Below, piece by piece: positions 59,555 through 64,000 of a stretch of DNA of 64,000 nucleotides; position 1 is the first letter of the stretch, and each line of letters opens with the position of its first letter. This DNA comes from an uncultured Bacteroidaceae bacterium (GTDB lineage Bacteria; Bacteroidota; Bacteroidia; Bacteroidales; Bacteroidaceae): positions 62,001 through 126,000 of the forward strand of contig CALULY010000005.1 in NCBI GenBank assembly GCA_944321635.1, in the 5' to 3' direction. A model generated the notes under the pieces. It was not told the origin of the DNA, did no database searches, and saw nothing but the letters and a program-made list of their open reading frames with translations. Position numbers and translations under genes: made by a program.

Positions 59555-60733
59555 TCAGCCATCCACTCCCGCCGACGGTTCGTGCCCGGATTGCGCGCCA
59601 TCTGCCCGACGCTCGTCCACCAGCCGCATCAAGTCCCTCTCGCTCTCGGCATCGGCAGGCGAGAAGTAGCCTGCTGCCTTGCGGTCAAAGCGGGCACGCA
59701 GCTCTGCGGCGGCCTGCTCGTCACGGTCATGCAACAGGGCGTAGGCATACATCACGCGCAGCGATGACAACTGCCAGGCCGACATGGCCTTGAGGTAGTC
59801 GCGCAGATGCTTGTCATAGAGCCTCTCGGCCTCCCCACCGCCACCGCGCATGACGAGCGACAGGAAGAGTTGCTCGCGATGCAGCTCGCCGGCATAGATG
59901 GCCGGCAGGTCGTCGCCCAAGGCCGCGAGGGCATCGGCTTCAGACTGTGCCGCGTCGAGGTCGAGGGCATCGAGCGCGCGGCAAAGGCGGGCAAACATCG
60001 TGCCCTGCACCAGGCTGCTGCGACGGTCATCGCCGTCATCGAGGGCAAAGATGTCGTCGGGCATGTCCTTGAGCCTCACGCCCTGCATCGTCAAGGCGTT
60101 GCAGCGCAGCATACCGACAAAGTGACGCGCAGAGGATGGGTCACGACGCAAGAGACGTATGTTCAGCCCGTCGTTGGGCGTGCCGCCGACGACCATAGGC
60201 ACACCGTTTTGCAGGGCGAGCACCAGCCCCGTGGCGACTAATGACAGGACAAAGGCTTGGGCAAAAAAGCCCATGCCGTCATGGCACGCGACAAACAATG
60301 CCAGCGCGACGATGGCAAGGATGATGTTGGCAGCAAATCCGCCGGCATTGTACAACGTCAACCGGCACTCGGCGGCAGGACGCTCGGGCGGCGACATGAG
60401 GCATTGGCCTGCCGTGCCGGGGATGTTAAAGTTTGTCAGGCGCAACTTGCACCCGCTGCGCACCAGCATGACGCTGAGCACGCGGAAGGCCAGGAAACGC
60501 CACCCGCCCGCCAGTCCCGCGAGCATGTGGCCGAGTTCGTGGATGATGATTTGTACCAGCAAGGCGAGCAGCACAGCTGCCACCCCGCCGATGAGATATA
60601 GGATGAGGTTGCCATAACCGCCCTCGGTCGAGCTGGCGACATACGTGCCCACCCACAGCCCCATGGCGATGCAGAGGAGGTAAAACAACACTTTCATCAC
60701 CACCTTGGCTGACTTGTCACTACGCTTTGCCAT
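59555..60733 (-). CDS. M50 (site-2 protease-like) membrane metalloprotease
   Basis: 392 residues. An N-terminal TM helix (about 12-30), then a helix carrying the zinc motif IIIHELGHMLAGLAGGW (about 60-76) with the catalytic Glu. Further TM helices lie at about 132-150 and 155-178, followed by VGGTPNDGLNIRLL (about 182-195), the NxxDG-like third zinc ligand region. The C-terminal half (about 205-392) is cytosolic and helical, TPR-like in its Ala/Leu spacing. S2P-type enzymes cleave TM segments to release regulators. It starts 6 bp after the topA stop codon and is probably in one operon with topA and corA. The family call is strong; substrate unknown. Confidence 0.82.
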   Translation of the reverse strand: MAKRSDKSAKVVMKVLFYLLCIAMGLWVGTYVASSTEGGYGNLILYLIGGVAAVLLALLVQIIIHELGHMLAGLAGGWRFLAFRVLSVMLVRSGCKLRLTNFNIPGTAGQCLMSPPERPAAECRLTLYNAGGFAANIILAIVALALFVACHDGMGFFAQAFVLSLVATGLVLALQNGVPMVVGGTPNDGLNIRLLRRDPSSARHFVGMLRCNALTMQGVRLKDMPDDIFALDDGDDRRSSLVQGTMFARLCRALDALDLDAAQSEADALAALGDDLPAIYAGELHREQLFLSLVMRGGGGEAERLYDKHLRDYLKAMSAWQLSSLRVMYAYALLHDRDEQAAAELRARFDRKAAGYFSPADAESERDLMRLVDERRADGAQSGHEPSAGVDG

Positions 60734-60739
60734 GACCGT

Positions 60740-63085
60740 TCATTGCTTGGTGCGGCGGGTGAAGCGGCGGCGCGGCGCGGCGGGCTTGTCGTCCTGCTCC
60801 TTGATGATCTCAAGGCAGCGCGGCAAGTCCAGGGAGGCGATGTCAACGCCCTTGGGCAGCTTGTAGTTCTTTTTGTTGTAAGAGATGTACGGGCCGTAGC
60901 GTCCGTTGATCACCTCCAGACCCGGTTCTTCGGGGAATGTCTTGGCGATGCGGTTGGCATCTTCCTCGCGTTTTTTCCTGATGACTTCGATGGCTTCATC
61001 GAGCGTAGTCTCAAGCGGGTCGGCATCCTTGGGCAGCGAATAGAATTTGCCGCCGTGCCGGACATACGGCCCGAAACGCCCCGTCGATGCCTGCACCTCG
61101 CCGCCCTCGTATTCTCCCAGCACGCGGGGCAGCTTGAACAGGTCGAGGGCCTCGTCCAACGTGATGGTCTCGATGGATTGTCCCTTGCGCAGGCGTGAGA
61201 ACTTCGGTTTGTCCGCGTCGTCGGCCGAGCCGAGTTGCGCCATGGGCCCGAAGCGGCCTATCTTGACCGAGACCGCCTTGCCCGTCTTGGGGTCGGTGCC
61301 GAGCACCCTCTCGCCGACCTTGTGCTCGGTCTTCATCGCCATCGCGCTCTCCACCGACGGGTGGAACTTGGCGTAGAAGTCGGCCATCATCTGCCTCCAC
61401 TCGGTCTTGCCCTCGGCCACGTCGTCAAATTGCCGCTCGACGTTGGCGGTGAAGTTGTAGTCGAGTATCTGGGGGAAATATTCCGTCAGGAAGTCATTGA
61501 CCACCATGCCCGTGTCCGTCGGCATGAGCTTGCCACGGTCGTTGCCCACGGTCTCTGTCCTGACCGCGTGCGACAGCTTGCCGCCCTTGAGGGTGATGAC
61601 GTCAAAGTCACGCTTGCCGCCCTCGCGGTCGCCCTTGACGACGTACTCGCGCTGCTGTATGGTCGATATGGTCGGGGCGTAGGTCGATGGGCGGCCTATG
61701 CCCAGCTCCTCCAGCTTCTTGACCAGGCTCGCCTCGGTGTAACGAGGCGGCTGTTGCGTGTAACGCTCGGTGGCCGTCATCTGCCCGCACTCCAGCATCT
61801 GCCCCACCTCAAGGGGCGGGAGTGCAGTGCCCTCGCCGCTGTCGGCCGCCTCGTCGTCGTGCGACTCGCGGTAGACGCGCAGGAAGCCGTCAAACCTGAC
61901 CACCTCGCCCGTTGCGGCGAATGTCTCGCTGCGCCCCTTGATGCCAACCTCGACGTTGGTCTTGTCGATGAGCGCGTCGGCCATCTGCGAGGCGAGGGTG
62001 CGTTTCCAGATGAGTTCATACAGACGCCTCTCCTGCTGCGTGCCCTCGATGCCCTGGTGTGACATATAGGTCGGGCGGATGGCCTCGTGAGCCTCTTGCG
62101 CCCCTTTGATCCTGGTGGTGTAGTTGCGGGTCTTGACATAGTTTTCGCCCATCAGCCCGGCGATCTCCTCGCGGCACGCGGCCAGGGCCAGTGACGAGAG
62201 GTTCACCGAGTCGGTACGCATATAGGTGATGTGTCCCGACTCATAGAGCCGCTGAGCCACCATCATCGTCTGCGACACGGTGAAACCGAGCTTGCGTGCC
62301 GCCTCCTGCTGCAACGTCGATGTGGTGAACGGCGGCGCGGGGCTGCGCTTGACGGGGTGCGTCTCGATGGACGAGACCGAGAACTCCGCCCCACGGCACG
62401 ATTCCAGCAACGCCTCCGCCTCTTGGCGCGAATGCAGGCGTCTCGTCAGCTCGGCCGTCAGCGTCACCGTCCCGCCTGCGGCATCGGCCACGGCAAAGTC
62501 GGCCACGACCTTGTACCACTGCTCGGGACGGAAAGCATTGATCTCGCGCTCCCTGTCCACGATGAGCCTGACGGCGACCGACTGCACGCGGCCGGCCGAC
62601 AAGGCGGGCTTGACCTTGCGCCACAGCACCGGCGAGAGCTCAAAACCGACGATGCGGTCGAGCACACGGCGCGCCTGCTGCGCGTTGACCAGGTTGGTGT
62701 CGATGCCGCGCGGGGTCTCGATGGCGTGGAGTATGGCGTTCTTGGTTATCTCGTGGAAAACTATGCGTCGCGTGTTCTCAGGCTTCAAGCCCAGCACCTC
62801 ATACAAGTGCCAGGAGATAGCCTCCCCCTCGCGGTCTTCATCGGATGCCAGCCAGACGGTCTGGGCGGCGGAGGCCTCCTTCTTCAGGTCGGCGACGAGC
62901 TTCTTCTTGTCGTCAGGCACCACATAGTCGGGCGCGAAGCCGTGGTCGATGTCGATGCTGAAGTCATGTTTCTTCAAGTCACGGATGTGGCCATAGCTGG
63001 ACATGACCTTGTAGTCCTTGCCCAGGAATTTCTCAATCGTCTTGGCCTTGGCCGGGGACTCGACTATCACGAGGTTTTTTTGCAT
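60740..63085 (-). CDS. topA: DNA topoisomerase I (type IA)
   Basis: 781 residues. TOPRIM at the N-terminus (LVIVESPAKAKTIEKFLG; WLASDEDREGEAISWHL). The active-site Tyr is in ESGHITYMRTDSVNLSSLAL (about 290), with GRPSTYAPTISTIQQREYV (about 440-460) also conserved. Instead of Cys4 zinc fingers, the C-terminus has repeats of the Gly-Arg-Phe/Tyr-Gly-Pro type (KIGRFGPMAQLG, GRFGPYVRHGGKFYSLP, GRYGPYISYNKKNYKLP), as usual for Bacteroidota, and a basic tail. It relaxes negative supercoils through a single-strand break. A TACATTTG -7 box lies 60 bp upstream (63146-63153). Confidence 0.97.
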   Translation of the reverse strand: MQKNLVIVESPAKAKTIEKFLGKDYKVMSSYGHIRDLKKHDFSIDIDHGFAPDYVVPDDKKKLVADLKKEASAAQTVWLASDEDREGEAISWHLYEVLGLKPENTRRIVFHEITKNAILHAIETPRGIDTNLVNAQQARRVLDRIVGFELSPVLWRKVKPALSAGRVQSVAVRLIVDREREINAFRPEQWYKVVADFAVADAAGGTVTLTAELTRRLHSRQEAEALLESCRGAEFSVSSIETHPVKRSPAPPFTTSTLQQEAARKLGFTVSQTMMVAQRLYESGHITYMRTDSVNLSSLALAACREEIAGLMGENYVKTRNYTTRIKGAQEAHEAIRPTYMSHQGIEGTQQERRLYELIWKRTLASQMADALIDKTNVEVGIKGRSETFAATGEVVRFDGFLRVYRESHDDEAADSGEGTALPPLEVGQMLECGQMTATERYTQQPPRYTEASLVKKLEELGIGRPSTYAPTISTIQQREYVVKGDREGGKRDFDVITLKGGKLSHAVRTETVGNDRGKLMPTDTGMVVNDFLTEYFPQILDYNFTANVERQFDDVAEGKTEWRQMMADFYAKFHPSVESAMAMKTEHKVGERVLGTDPKTGKAVSVKIGRFGPMAQLGSADDADKPKFSRLRKGQSIETITLDEALDLFKLPRVLGEYEGGEVQASTGRFGPYVRHGGKFYSLPKDADPLETTLDEAIEVIRKKREEDANRIAKTFPEEPGLEVINGRYGPYISYNKKNYKLPKGVDIASLDLPRCLEIIKEQDDKPAAPRRRFTRRTKQ

Positions 63086-63145
63086 GGCTGTGTCAAAATG
63101 ATATGGTTAGACGGCAATCCCCCGCCCTGCGGAGGTTCATCGGGG

Positions 63146-63153
63146 CAAATGTA
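63146..63153 (-). promoter_or_regulatory. -7 promoter box for topA
   Basis: The minus strand reads TACATTTG (TAnnTTTG), about 60 bp before the ATG at 63085. The remainder of the 332-bp gap 63086-63417 shows only GC-rich sequence with no credible gene. Confidence 0.55.
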
Positions 63154-63417
63154 TGCAAAAAAAAGCATCACCGCCAAATAACGCGGCAACGCGCTGCCCC
63201 GCACCACCGGCGCGCCCCTACCGTGCCTGGAACGCCGCCAGCCGCAAAACATCCCACCTTGTCAGAAAAACATAGTACCACGGCAGGCAAATCACCGCCG
63301 GCAAACGGCAAAGACACCGCACCATCCCGCCGGCATGGACGTGGCATTTGCGTCCCCAGCGCAGCGGCCTCGCCCCGGCGTCCCGGCTGCCGCGAGCTTA
63401 GCGGCGGCCCGCCGCGC

Positions 63418-63933
63418 TCACAGGCTCATCTCAAGTATCGGGAAGGGATTGCCCTCGCCGTCCAGCTCGTTGCGCCTGAGGACCTTGAATCCCATCCTCT
63501 CGTAGAACCGCGCCGCGCCCGGGTTTTGCTCGTTGACATCCACATAGCGCACGCCCAACGTGTCTATCGCCTGCTCGACGAGCATCCGCCCCAGCCCTTT
63601 GCGGAAATGGCCGGGGTGGAGGAAGAGCATCTCTATCTTGCGCTCCTGCACGCCCATGAACCCGACCGGCTCTCCGCCGTCCACAACTGTCCAAAGCGTC
63701 TCGATCTGCCGCATGGCATCTGCGGCCACGGGGGCGAGACGGGCTATGTCGCCCTCGGTGAGGAAATGGTGCGTCGCGCGTACCGACGCCTCCCAGACCG
63801 CGAGCAGGCCGTCCAGCAGGCGCGGGTCACGGTCGTCGCACGCGACAGGCACGATGGCCAATCCCGCACGGTCCCCCGCCCCGTCCGTCCCGGGGCGGGA
63901 AGCCATGCTGTCGTGTTGATTGTTGAAGTCCAT
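63418..63933 (-). CDS. GNAT-family N-acetyltransferase
   Basis: 171 residues. The GNAT fold is recognisable: LLAVWEASVRATHHFLTEGD (helix 1), then GFMGVQERKIEMLFLHPGHF followed by RKGLGRMLVEQAID, the acetyl-CoA pyrophosphate loop (R/QxxGxG/A as RKGLGR), and the C-terminal VNEQNPGAARFYERMGFKVL. It transfers an acetyl group from acetyl-CoA to an amine. The VRATHHFLTEGD opening resembles PhnO/YjaB-type acetyltransferases. The start may be 63933 or an internal ATG at 63906; the promoter favours 63933. Substrate unknown. Confidence 0.9.
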   Translation of the reverse strand: MDFNNQHDSMASRPGTDGAGDRAGLAIVPVACDDRDPRLLDGLLAVWEASVRATHHFLTEGDIARLAPVAADAMRQIETLWTVVDGGEPVGFMGVQERKIEMLFLHPGHFRKGLGRMLVEQAIDTLGVRYVDVNEQNPGAARFYERMGFKVLRRNELDGEGNPFPILEMSL

Positions 63934-63963
63934 TGGTCTCTCATCTTTATATGTTCACGTGTG

Positions 63964-63971
63964 CAAACATA
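63964..63971 (-). promoter_or_regulatory. -7 promoter box for the GNAT gene
   Basis: The minus strand reads TATGTTTG (TAnnTTTG), 30 bp upstream of the ATG at 63933. Confidence 0.55.
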
Positions 63972-64000
63972 GCTGTTCCCCGCCACACTTGGTTGCAGGG

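Overview
The window comes from a GC-rich member of the Bacteroidota, most likely order Bacteroidales. Evidence: many genes are preceded by the Bacteroidales -7 box TAnnTTTG; there is a SusD/RagB lipoprotein, a type V (FimA/Mfa1-type) fimbrial operon, a T9SS-like C-terminal tail, a ResB/CcsA cytochrome c maturation pair, a cobalamin-riboswitch/BtuB/BtuG locus, a GH92 mannosidase and many SPII lipoproteins with short acidic tails after the lipobox Cys. High GC argues against classical Bacteroides; a high-GC Muribaculaceae- or Alistipes-like lineage is plausible, but the family cannot be fixed from this window.

Layout. 1-3.1 kb: start of an aldo/keto reductase, divergent AraC regulator, PI-PLC-like secreted protein, lipoprotein and SPOR lipoprotein. 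3.2-7.9 kb (minus strand): sensor kinase, PspC, L-serine dehydratase, ABC exporter. 8.2-9.1 kb: tRNA-Leu, a candidate structured RNA and a small XRE regulator. 9.2-12.6 kb: an orphan SusD-like lipoprotein flanked by two paralogous small lipoproteins. 12.6-14.6 kb: DNA primase. 15.1-20.2 kb: cobalamin riboswitch followed by a three-gene B12-capture operon (DUF4465/BtuH-like lipoprotein, BtuB-like TonB receptor, BtuG-like propeller fused to a second domain). 20.5-22.7 kb: GH92. 22.8-23.2 kb: a decayed nucleotidyltransferase/HEPN pair in an AT-rich pocket. 23.3-29.1 kb: tripartite efflux operon (TolC, HlyD/MacA-like, ABC ATPase, large FtsX-type permease).

29.2-46.7 kb (minus strand) is the most striking segment: a fimbrial operon reading DUF3575 protein, DUF3868/OmpA-like protein, major fimbrillin, Mfa2/FimB-like anchor, minor fimbrillin, and then an 11.6-kb gene for a 3,860-residue secreted protein built of eight successive parallel beta-helix modules with a T9SS-like tail. 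The order suggests a giant fimbria-associated or tip adhesin.

47.5-51.8 kb: topoisomerase IV subunit B, CoaD, an S41 protease and a DUF3467 protein. 52-56.7 kb: phosphoglycerate mutase, a tri-heme cytochrome c peroxidase and its maturation proteins CcsA/ResB. 57-58.2 kb: a solitary type I restriction specificity subunit with a triple 4-residue spacer repeat, ringed by palindromic repeats. 58.5-64 kb: CorA, an M50 membrane protease, topoisomerase I and a GNAT acetyltransferase.

Intergenic DNA is unusually rich in repeats: three arrays of a 19-bp palindrome at 22-bp period; two AT-rich arrays at 21-bp period; nonamer (ATTAGNCCA-like) arrays at six places, three of them abutting the same 21-bp palindrome; and GTAGAGACG-type palindromes around hsdS and in the fimbrial operon. 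No CRISPR array, prophage, insertion sequence or rRNA was seen.
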